Shown: in pieces, positions 1 through 10,302 of the stretch | How the letters are laid out: each line of letters opens with the position of its first letter | How positions within the stretch are numbered: position 1 is the first letter of the stretch | DNA from: Acarospora socialis | Lineage: Eukaryota > Ascomycota > Lecanoromycetes > Acarosporales > Acarosporaceae | DNA: 64,000 bases | Direction of reading: 5' to 3' | NCBI GenBank assembly: GCA_025617375.2 | Contig: JAMYGW020000003.1 | Coordinates: forward strand, 1,488,001-1,552,000 | Translations under genes and position numbers: made by a program | Notes under the pieces: model-generated | Databases searched by the model: none | The model's input: only the letters and a program-made list of their open reading frames with translations | What the model was told of the DNA's origin: nothing

Positions 1-3000
1 TTCTTGCGTAGGCGCTCCTGTCCAACAGATATGGGTAATCAGTAACAAAAGCCAGGATTCATATCCTGAATGCTCCTCGACGCCATCAACAATCTCATCT
101 CACCCGAGGCTTTGGTAAGTTTGGAAGCGACCGCTATGCCGCTCCATCCCGTCGGTAACGCCGTCAGCCTCGTTCCCTGCTTTGTGTCTCCCGGAGTCAG
201 GCTGGTTTAGACGCTATCACTTGGTTAAGATAGCGACCCAGTCGGGTGCGATCTTTGGTCTTGCCGCTGAAAGTTGGTCGATGCGCCTATATGAAGTCGA
301 TGGTGATATCTTACCTTTCTGACTTTAAGGTTGACCTACCATAAGTATTACATGCAATGCGCTGCACGGCTGTGATCACCACACCCAAGGACCTGTAACT
401 AACTGCTGTAGTTGCAAGTAGTACATGAACAGCGCGGCATATGCGACCAACATGGTCTTGTTTCCGACTTCTGAAGAGAAGCTGCGAGGCAGACTCCACC
501 CTGTAGCTTCAGAATGTTCGAGGTGACTGGTCTTCAATCGTCCGATATGTAGCATGTACTCCAAAGGTTTCCATATCTCCTCCAGGGTGGGTGATGAGCT
601 AGAAGGATGTTCGGTGTGTCCGCTCTGCAAGGCGGGGTGCCATGATGAACCTTGGCCGCCCTTTAACCACTTAGAACCGTTATTGGTCTGAGCCTTGTGA
701 CGGATTGACGTTGCTCAGACGTGACAGTGACACAGGTGGTATCACCTTGACTGTAACGTAAAAGGGTAAATTGATCGAAAATGATTGTTTTGGTGTTTGA
801 AGTGCCCAAACAGTGACTGTGGCACCAAGTCCTGCACAATTTGGGCAAGCATCTTCCTTGGGCTACCTTAAGCTTGGGACAGTGCGCGGCCCGGGCTAGG
901 ACGGAACCCTGGCCGGGATGTGTAGGTAGTAACCATGTACTTACTTCGAGAGTGCATCAGAATCTTACGAGACGATGCTGCCTACGGGAACGCCTGTGAG
1001 GCCATGACCGGTTCCTATTCTGCAGACCCGGACCCGATTCCTGTTGCGCCTCCTGTCACGGATGGTGTCGCGCTATCCTGGGTTACGGCGCGAGTCATGC
1101 AAGCTACTGAGGATATCGTCAACAGCTACTTTAATACCTTAGTAGGAATCCCTGGAGCGAAAGCGGCAGCTTCAGGGTTACATCCTGTCGGCCTACTGCA
1201 AGGCTGCCTTCTTTCACGAGAGGACCCGTTGGAAGCACACTGCCTACCTTTCCAAGCAACATCAAGCTTGCGTGGCAAAACTGATTGATTAACTATTGTT
1301 GTTATTATGGCTCAGGTTAACCGAGAAGGGCAAGCCTCGGTCCAACCAGGCTTAGTTTGAGCATAGCCGAACGTACAGGAAAGGTCCCGACGCGGTGGGA
1401 CAAACATCAGGTATCGTCGTCAAGGCGATGATTAGCCAACCATCCGAACTTCTGTCAACTGTGGGTGTGATGACACTCGACAATTCTTGCAGGATTCGAA
1501 GCGGATTCGAGAATGCGAAACAAGGCAAAATACCAAGAGCGAAAGTAAGAAGGGCACTGCAGCTTGTTGAGAGGGGGAGGAGTGGCAATGCCAAACGAAT
1601 AATCAATTGCAACCTGTGTGGGTCACTCTCTGCCAACCCACACGCCGAATGACAAAGATGGCATCCCTACTGCCGATGATGTGGTGTGACCCGGTCTGCT
1701 TGCGCGCTTTCATTGATTTGGCCAGGGCGGTACCGGGCATTATGACAGCTACGCCAATGTTCGGCGTGCCTCCCGTGTGACTGTGGAATGTAATCCTCAA
1801 GTTATGGATCGAGAGAACGAAAGCGTTCTCGTGGTTTTGACTGTGATCTGCACCGCAACAGCATAGCTGCTGCTCAGGCTTGGGCAACTGGACCATGATT
1901 AGCCGAACCCGTCGTGCCTTTTGCCCATCCCCTGGAGAGGGTTTACACTTTGAGGCTCAGCTATCTTCCAATTGTTACGCAGATCTAGTACCCATGAAAT
2001 TCAAGGAGGTCAGTTAGATCTCCGGATATGTACCTGGCACAACCTGCGAGTCAAACCGTCCCTCTGCACACCCTTTGCCCCCAGTTGCCCTCGGTAAATT
2101 CATCGTCGCCCTTAGACGCTGCCGATCTAAGTGAAAGGACCCTTGTTGACAAGGACTCAAAGCGTTCCGATTTACCAGAAGGAAAGTTTAAGGGTGCAGC
2201 TGCGTTGGCTCGCCTTGCTGCAACGCAACATATGACCGTCTCAAAGGATCCGGTATGTTTGCCTTCTTTGCGTCCCCAGGATGCTTCTCCGCCGTATAAA
2301 TGTAACGCCACTCCACCCTCCATGTTGTGTTGGTGAGACACGAAAACATCCATGGAGTCAGAGATTGGTTGCTTATGTCCAACTGTCAATTCTCGGTTCA
2401 ACTCCTTACTGTAAATCGAATCTTCTTAGAGAGCCTTGTAAATTTCCAACGGCGATATTGCAAGTGACTTTCCTGGATCTTCCTGCTGCACCTGAAGCGT
2501 TCCAAGCTGTTGCTAACCTTGGTCAGTCGTCTCATAACCTCGGAATCCCTACACAACCGTCCACCTGAACAGACCTCTGCTATCGCTACCTACCTCTTAG
2601 CATAACATCAAAGTAGTCGCATTGGTCACTTAAGCGCAATCGAACTCAGTGACATCGTCGTTCGATCAGTCCCAACGACTGAATCCCACCAGGGGCGCCA
2701 CCTATCCTCCCAGTCTTAAAAGAGAAGAAGCCTTGCACCCAGGTAAGATCACGCCGCTACACCTCCTCACCTCGCCGGCAGTATATTCACGGCGCTGCTT
2801 CCATCATTAGCAGATCGGTCAATAGTGACTGGAACTATTTCCATTGCGATAGAGGGGATATTATCCTATCGACGAGGACTCGGCTCTACTCTGCTGAGAG
2901 TACGATCCTCCGGAGCGCCCGACGTCTCTCTTTGGTGTCGGAGGAGGTTGCTGAAAGTGTATAACGCCTATCGGTTCAGCGCTGTTGATGGTCGTACGCT

Positions 3001-3007
3001 TGTGATC
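1..3007. other. Long stretch without a recognisable gene
   Basis: I find no convincing protein here. Several open frames of 60-117 codons exist on both strands (the longest start at 935 on plus and end at 2051 on minus), but none shows a family motif, they overlap one another antisense, and they cannot be joined by good splice sites into something recognisable. A short open stretch from an ATG at 70 runs to a good donor (GTAAGT) at 115, so a first exon of an unknown gene is possible, but I could not find a supporting second exon. It could be a gene-poor spacer or eroded genic DNA. Confidence 0.4.
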
Positions 3008-3422
3008 ATGGCGCACAACAACGGCCAGCAGGTAAGCATGAGCGCTTAAGCCGAACGTGCCGGACTGACAGTTGCGGCAGCCCAACGGATCTCATTCTTA
3101 CGCGGCGCGTGTGGTGTACAGCGAGCAAGCACGCACGTCGCCGGCGGACGCGACGGACTTGAATCGTTTCCGGCTCATCGCGCAGCCAGTGGAAGAGACA
3201 CCTTTGGAAAGGTTCATGACTATGAACGGCGCCGAAGAAGCCAACAACACGTACGCCAGACAGCGGATGAGAGAAATCGGTATTGGTCTCGGAGACGAAA
3301 GAACCATGCATGTCCGGCAGCAAGCTGCCGAACGCCTAGCCACGGACCTGCTGGCTTCGAAGGAAACAAAGAAGGAGAAGAAGAAGAAGAAGAAGGCGAA
3401 GGAGAGTAATTCGGGGGCGTAA
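3008..3422 (+). CDS. Small lysine-rich hypothetical protein (121 aa)
   Basis: Two exons, 3008-3031 and 3081-3422, separated by a 49-nt intron (GTAAGC...GCGGCAG). The first exon codes MAHNNGQQ, and the ATG has a good context (ATCATGG). The protein is hydrophilic, with a middle part rich in Arg, Glu and Ala (around ERFMTMNGAEEANNTYARQR) and a C-terminal lysine block (KKEKKKKKKAKE) before the stop. That tail resembles a nuclear or nucleolar localisation or RNA-binding tail. There is no signal peptide or membrane segment. I do not recognise the family. Reading the second exon alone gives a protein without an ATG, which is why the spliced start is preferred. Confidence 0.6.
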
Positions 3423-3920
3423 ATGGCGGCAGAATGACCAACCTGACGAAACTCTTCAGTGACCATCTCACAGTTTAAGATCGATAATTGGATAATATTC
3501 TTCAAATATCACCATACACTCGCATTCATTTGAGACGTTGCGGTACTCGCTAGCCAACTGTCACCAAGACTTGACAAACACCGACAGGTAGTGCAGCTTC
3601 GAGTCATGTTGAGAGCGTTGACATTGTATCCTTCCTTGCTAGATAGCTATAGGTAGACTTGGGCGACTCAAGCACCGAGCTTCATAACTGATGAGTGCAG
3701 AAGTCAAAGCTGTGTAACCGGACAAGTGCAGTGTCGAGCTTGGACCCACCAATGGGTTGACTAATATTCTTACACAGTGTAAGGCTGAGGTGACAGGCGA
3801 AACATACACCATTACTGTAAACATCTGCCGGCGGCTAATTTGGTGTGCGCCACCGACTTTAAGGTAGGACCCTGATTTCGATCCCCTGGTAAAACTAAGG
3901 TACGAGTACGGAGACTGTAT

Positions 3921-3948
3921 GAATAATGAATAATGAATAATGAATAAT
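3921..3948. repeat. Four perfect tandem copies of GAATAAT
   Basis: Copies lie at 3921-3927, 3928-3934, 3935-3941 and 3942-3948 with no mismatch. It is a simple microsatellite about 770 bases upstream of the trehalase start, and likely variable in length between strains. Confidence 0.9.
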
Positions 3949-4271
3949 GTTTGTCAACTCCTTTACAAGTTGACTTTCAACTTCAGTCTCTGTGCGCAGC
4001 CTGCAGGTCAGATGATCTCAAGTGTAGCATAAGCTGCACGTGACACACCAATGACTGACCACACCGTTCATCTTGTTGCAGTGGGTAAGGTATCTTACCT
4101 TACACATAAGTTAGGTCAGGTAATCAACAGTGATAAGGAAAGGGTACCACCTGAGGTAGGTATTTGTACCTTGCACCTAGTAGTTGTATATAGGTAAGGT
4201 AGGAGCGATGATTGAGTTTGATGGGAACGCACAAAAAGGGACGATCGGAGCAGTAGCGAAGGGCGCTAACT

Positions 4272-4294
4272 CTAAAGGGACTGGAGCCCTTTAG
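4272..4294. repeat. Perfect 8-bp inverted repeat with 7-base loop
   Basis: CTAAAGGG (4272-4279) is followed by ACTGGAG and then CCCTTTAG (4287-4294). It lies about 420 bases upstream of the trehalase ATG, so it could be a dimeric factor-binding site or a hairpin in the leader. No function is claimed. Confidence 0.5.
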
Positions 4295-4717
4295 TAACTA
4301 TCGTGAGTCTTGATTTCTTTCATCAGAAAGTAATGATGACGAGCACTTTCTTTTGGCTGACTGACTCCCTATTTCTTTTGCGCCTCTTCCATCCCGATCC
4401 TACACATCCATCCACATCACGTCTACGTTTCCTCACTCCCACAACGAATTCACCCTCTGCCATTATTCTTACATTACCTTAGTTCCTACAATCTCTTTAT
4501 GCACGCCCGGGTTACATATCTTCACCGCCTTGTTCTAGAACACGCTCGACGATAATTTGAATCAGCGGAGTCCGCACTCCTCCAATCTTATCTGTATCGT
4601 TGCTAAAACTCATCAACCGTCAACTCCTCCAACACGACAGACCACAAGCCCAGTGCAACGAACCCATTGTCCAATACGCAGTCTGACACACAAACCACGA
4701 CCTCTTTATACCATACC

Positions 4718-7185
4718 ATGAGCTCGTCGTATTCCCGCCGACCACGGAACCCTTCGATCGGTCACGACCCATTCTCTGCCGCTCACATCTACTATGCCGC
4801 CGAGGGAGATTCAAAGCTCAGGAATCATCCGAAAACCCGCACATACTCATCGGTACGGAGGGAAACTCAGACCCGATCTGTCTTTGGCTTTCGCCGGACG
4901 ACCATGGGAGATGGCACCGCTGACAGCTCAAACATCGCAGATTTTTGACTCCGGTGGGCTCCATGTATACAATAAAGTGGCCGCTGTCCCTCCGATGCGC
5001 AGAGGCAGTAGTGGTTAGTACCAAGTTGTACTGCCTAAACGCCGCCTTATCTTGGTCGCTGATGCCCTCGTCCGTACAGATGAGAAAGGACTCCAACCTC
5101 GCAAATTCTTCATCCCTGTTAAATCGACATTGAACAGCCTTCTGGCCCGAGAGGATACGGATGGCAATATGCAAATCACAATTGATGACGACGGTCCAAA
5201 GGTAAGTCCGGGATGCTGCTTCCTTGCAGAATGCAGACGGGTGCTAAGATGATCTTCTTGCCTTAGGTCTTGTCTGTCGGTACCGCTGCCTCCAATGGCT
5301 TTAACCGCTTCGATATTCGAGGCACCTATATGCTCTCGAACCTTCTGCAAGAGCTTACGTTGGCTGAAGAGTACGGCAGGAAGCATATTGTGCTAGATGA
5401 GGCTCGTCTCAACGAGAACCCCGTCAACCGTTTGTCGCGCCTGATCAAGCACAGCTTTTGGGATGGTCTTACACGCCGGATCGATGCTTCTGTCATTGAA
5501 AAGGTCGGCAGAGATCCCAAAGACTGGACGGATGACCCTCGACCAAGAGTATATGTCCCAAGGGGTGCGCCTGAGCAGTATGAATACTACACTCGATTGG
5601 CAATAGCGCGGCCGGAAATCCGTCTTGACGTCCAGTGGCTGCCTGATGGGAAGGTGACAGGAGAATACGTGAGAGACCTCAACAACAAGCCCGGGCTCCT
5701 AGCTCTGGCAATGGAAGAATATGTTGTCGATGCCAAAACCGGAGCCACCGACTTGCGGGGCTTACCTTTCGTTGTGCCAGGTGGAAGGTTCAATGAGCTT
5801 TACGGTTGGGACAGTTATATGGAGTCTTTAGGTCTGCTCGTGTGTGATCGCGTGGATTTGGCAAAGTCGATGGTTCAGAACTTCTGCTTTTGCATTCAAC
5901 ACTACGGCAAAATTCTCAATGCTAATCGGTCCTACTACTTGGTCCGCTCCCAACCTCCATTCCTTACAGATATGGCATTGAGGGTGTATGAGAAGATCAA
6001 GACCGAGCCTGGAGCTCTTGACTTCTTACGCACCGCTATTCTGGCTGCGATTAAGGAGTATCATAGCGTTTGGATGGCGGAGCCAAGGTTGGATCCAGTT
6101 ACCGGACTGTCCCGCTACAGACCCGAAGGGGTCGGTGTGCCCCCAGAGACCGAAGCTTCGCATTTCACTCATCTCCTCGAGCCTTATGCTAAGAAGCACA
6201 GCATGCCCCTTACGGAATTCGTCCAAGCGTACAATTCGGGTGCGATAAAGGAGCCGGAATTGGATGAGTACTTCTTGCATGATCGCGCGGTGCGAGAATC
6301 CGGGCACGACACATCTTATCGTCTCGAGCGAGTGTGCGCCAATCTTGCCACAATCGATCTCAACGCCTTACTCTACAAGTACGAAGCCGACATTGCTCGG
6401 ACCATTCACAACTTTTTCGGTGACAGTCTTGCCGTTCCTAGCGAGTTCCGCACCAAAGGAACGGCGGAGATGGAAATGTCCGCCGTGTGGGATCGTCGGG
6501 CCAAGCGGCGCAAGGTCGCTATTGACAAGTACCTCTGGAACCAAGAGAAGGGAATGTACTTCGACTACGATACCGTCAAGAAAGAACAAATCAGCTACGA
6601 AAGTGCGACCACCTTCTGGGCCATGTGGGCCGGCGTATCGACACCCAAGCAGGCCGCGGCCATGGTGAGTAGAGCATTGCCACTATTCGAAGCCATGGGC
6701 GGTCTGGCCTCCGGATCGGAAGAATCGCGTGGTGTTACTGGTCTTGACCGTCCGAATCGGCAGTGGGACTATCCATTCGGGTGGGCACCGCAGCAGATGC
6801 TCGCGTGGACCGGGCTCATCCGTTATGGTTATCAGGAAGATGCGGAGAGACTGGCCTACAAATGGCTTTACATGGTCACCAAGGCGTTCGTGGAGTTCAA
6901 CGGTGTCGTCGTCGAAAAGTATGATGTCACAAGGCCTATCGCGCCTCATAAAGTGGACGTAGAGTATGGTAACCAAGGCATTGACTTCAAAGGGGTTGCT
7001 AGAGAAGGGTAAGCAACCGGACGCCGTCGCTCGAGTCCGCATCTGGCTGACAATGAGGTGTGCACAGGTTTGGCTGGGTCAATGCCAGCTATGTTTATGG
7101 CTTGCAGATCGTCAACGCGCACATGAAACGTGCTCTGGGGGCATGCACGCCGTACGAGACGTTCCAAAAGGCTACCGAACTATAG
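4718..7185 (+). CDS. Neutral trehalase (GH37), 729 aa
   Basis: Cytosolic enzyme that splits trehalose into two glucose units, releasing stored carbon during germination and stress recovery. Exons: 4718-4852, 4941-5013, 5080-5201, 5267-7008, 7068-7185; all four junctions keep phase. The start follows the family N-terminus ([12 protein letters not shown]). A PKA-type site RRGS lies at residues 65-68, and a calcium-binding motif [15 protein letters not shown] spans about 94-108; both are hallmarks of neutral rather than acid trehalase. Trehalase signature 1, [14 protein letters not shown], is at about 281-294 and signature 2, [10 protein letters not shown], at about 609-618. There is no signal peptide. 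Length fits the family (about 740 aa). By family knowledge the enzyme is activated by PKA phosphorylation with 14-3-3 and calcium. Isocitrate lyase follows on the same strand. The 88-nt first intron is the least certain boundary. Confidence 0.95.
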
Positions 7186-8165
7186 GCTGCAGGCGTTTGA
7201 GCTCTGGGTTTAGGGTGCGGGCGCCAAGTGTGACTCGGCGGAGGTTTATTTCACCTGAGACGGTTTGCTCGTTTTGCCAACATTGGTGTGGTTGTTTATG
7301 TTTAGGCCGAGGGTATTACGGCGGTTTGCTTTTTGCGATTTTGCAGCTGAAGATTGCGATTCTATCCTCATTGGTCTTCACGTCACTAGAGGTACATACT
7401 CGTCAGGGGTTCGAGTATGCTTCTACCAATCTTCCACATAGATAGAAGGTAGAGAATAGAGAAAAGTTATAGTCAGTCTGTGTACTATGCATAGTATAAG
7501 GTGCCCTAGTTGGTTACGCCTCGTCACCGTGAAGGGCGAAGAAAAAGCCGAGGTTGAGGCACATGCACGCGGACACCTCGTAGTCCAAGAGAAAAGCTGC
7601 TCCCACTGCAGCGAGTTGCAACAGCGGTTCTCCCTCTCAATTAATAACGTAGCCTCATAAGACACAAACGCAGACGTGAAACTGGTAGCCATCAATTGTA
7701 ACAGACTACCCAGCATAGCCAAGAGACATAATCCAAGGAAACCATGTTACGGTTACGATGACGGAGGTACTTTAGCAGTCGTCAATACTTTCTCCCATCA
7801 ACAACCTTTCCGCCGAAGAGCCGCCTGGTCAATGAAGCGCCACCCGTTAGACCGTAGACGGCTCGTTCCAATGGACAAAGCTCGTGCCCTGACACATCCG
7901 TACCTGTGGTACGATATCCAGCTCCCTCGGCCAAAAGCTCAGGAGTCAGCCGCTGGACCGAGTTGGCCCGAGTCTAGGTCCAAAGCTTGTGATTCATCTA
8001 CTCCCACCACCCCGCAAAGATGGGCAATTCTATTATCATTACGTCTAGCCCAGTCTCCGATCTTCAACCGGGAACTGCTTGTCATTCCTCTGTCTCATTT
8101 ATTTGCAGCAGATCAACGCCAAAGTGGCAGAACAGAAGGGTTTCGTGTACGCCGTACCGACGGAT
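7186..8165. other. Trehalase 3' region and isocitrate lyase promoter
   Basis: No separate gene is supported. A good acceptor-like site (TTATTTGCAG, ending at 8108) lies just before the reading frame of isocitrate lyase, so a 5' UTR intron or a short extra N-terminal exon starting at the ATG at 8020 may exist. The open frames between 7676 and 8220 read into the lyase in the wrong frame and are not genes. Confidence 0.4.
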
Positions 8166-10024
8166 ATGTCTTCACTCGATCAGGAGGAGCAGGTGTACCA
8201 GGCGGAGGTTGAGGCCGTGAAGCAATGGTGGACTGATTCAAGATGGAGGTACACCAAACGGCCATATACTGCAGAGCAGATTGTTGCAAAGAGGGGGAAC
8301 CTGAAGATTCAATATCCGAGCAATGCAATGAGCAAGAAGCTGTGGAATATCATTGAGGGTAGATTCAAGGCAGGTTGTCCGGCGGGAACCGACGCCTGGG
8401 CCGTATGACTTACATGTGTTGCTATCCAGGCGGGAGACGCCAGCTTCACGTACGGGTGTCTGGAACCGACGATGCTCACGCAGATGGCAAAATACCTTGA
8501 CACCGTCTACGTGTCTGGTTGGCAGTGCTCCTCCACCGCATCTTCTACGGACGAGCCATCACCTGATCTTGCTGACTATCCTTCGGTATGCAGCCGTGTT
8601 ACCCTGCGACGAAGGATCCCATCTGATACCCTCTATAGAACACCGTCCCAAACAAGGTCCATCAGTTGTTCATGGCTCAGCTCTTCCACGACCGGAAACA
8701 GCGAGAAGAGCGAATAACTACTCCTAAAGCCAAGCGTGGCAGCGTTGCGAATACCGACTTTCTCCGACCCATTATCGCGGATGCTGACACTGGCCACGGC
8801 GGTCTCACAGCTATCATGAAACTGACCAAGCTTTTTATTGAGGACGGAGCTGCCGGCATTCATATTGAAGATCAAATGCCCGGAACGAAGAAGTGCGGGC
8901 ACATGGCGGGAAAAGTGCTGGTGCCAATCAGCGAGCACATCAATAGACTGGTAGCCATCAGAGCGCAAGCAGATATCATGGGTAAGTCCTTCGTTTTACT
9001 GATGGTAGGCATCTCAGTCGCGCTAAATGCTGAAAGGCACCGATTTACTGGCTGTTGCGAGGACTGATTCCGAAGCCGCCACTCTGATCATGTCGACGAT
9101 CGACCCCCGAGACCACGCCTTCATCCTCGGAACCACTAACCCTGCCCTTCAACCCCTCAACGATCTCATGATAGCAGCCGAGCAAGCCGGGAAAAACGGC
9201 GAGGCTCTTCAAGCCATTGACGACCAGTGGACCGCTCAAGCCGGGCTCAAACTCTTCGACGACGCCGTTGTGGATACCATCAACGCTGGCGTGCACGTCA
9301 ACAAGGAAGCCCTCATCAAGGAGTACCTGACCGCGGTCAAGGGCAAGAGCAACGCGGAGTCCCGAGCAATCGCCAAAGGCCTGACGGGCGTCGACATCCA
9401 CTGGGATTGGGACTCACCACGGACGAGAGAAGGGTACTACCGGTATCAGGGCGGATGTCAATGCGCCATCAACCGGGCCATTGCATTTGCGCCGTACGCA
9501 GACATGATCTGGATGGAGAGCGCCAAACCGGATTACAAGCAGGCCGAGGAGTTCGCCAACGGCGTGCACGCCGTGTGGCCCGAGCAGAAGTACGTTGTGT
9601 CCACCCATAACTCACCGCCCACGAATGGTAACTGACCCGATGGTGATTCTCCAGACTCGCCTACAACCTCTCCCCCTCCTTCAACTGGAAATCGGCCATG
9701 CCGCGCGACGAGCAGGAGACGTACATCAAACGTCTCGCCAAGCTCGGCTACTGCTGGCAGTTCATCACCCTCGCCGGCCTGCACACCACGGCCCTGATCT
9801 CCGACGTCTTCGCCAAGGCCTACGCGAAGCAGGGCATGCGGGCGTATGGAGAGCTGGTCCAGGAGCCCGAGATGGAGAATAAGATCGACGTCGTGACGCA
9901 TCAGAAGTGGTCCGGGGCGAATTATGTCGATAATATGCTTAAGATGGTTATGGGTGGCATTTCGAGCACCAGTGCGATGGGGAAGGGAGTTACGGAGGAT
10001 CAATTCAAGGCTCCGGAGGAGTAG
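8166..10024 (+). CDS. Isocitrate lyase, 540 aa
   Basis: First enzyme of the glyoxylate bypass: splits isocitrate into glyoxylate and succinate, needed for growth on acetate and fatty acids. Exons: 8166-8373, 8437-8585, 8639-8981, 9037-9589, 9655-10024. The start [11 protein letters not shown] resembles the start of other fungal lyases. The active-site signature KKCGH is at residues 203-207 (predicted catalytic Cys205). Other conserved stretches include [19 protein letters not shown] near the start, GYYRYQGG, and GVTEDQF near the end. Length matches the family. The C-terminus (FKAPEE) is not a classical PTS1. The first intron is ambiguous: GT donor at 8374 with a GAG acceptor at 8436, or a GC donor at 8370 with the better CAG acceptor at 8429; both keep frame. 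An N-terminal extension from 8020 cannot be excluded. Confidence 0.95.
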
Positions 10025-10302
10025 GGCGGGATGTTGTACTACGGTAGAGTAGCCAATGCAAGGCCAAGTAGCAGGGAGGATGTGGTGCTATGGAGGGAAT
10101 GGTGTAGGCAGCAAAGACATTGTAATTTATCCGTAACTTTCGTCTTTTAAGCTCTATACGTCTGGTTTAGGGTGGAACAGGATATCGAGCCCGATATCCC
10201 ACTGCATTGCTCATATCTGATTCCCATCAATCCCCATTCTCCACTGGCTCCGAGCCCAGTCCCCCGCTAGCGCTTACGGACTTCCTGCCCAGTCCAAACC
10301 CC

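Larger units (their letters stand above)
3423..4717. other. Intergenic region and trehalase promoter/5' leader
   Basis: No gene seen. It holds a 7-bp repeat in four copies (3921-3948), a stretch rich in AGGTA/TACCT words (about 4085-4205) and a short perfect inverted repeat (4272-4294). From about 4370 to 4717 the plus strand is rich in C and T, as is usual just upstream of filamentous-fungal start codons, so it probably includes the trehalase core promoter and leader. Confidence 0.5.

Noticed and set aside
4718-5266. Apparent frameshifts in the trehalase N-terminus
   Set aside because: Three introns of 88, 66 and 65 nt with good ends explain all frame changes and restore the family sequence.
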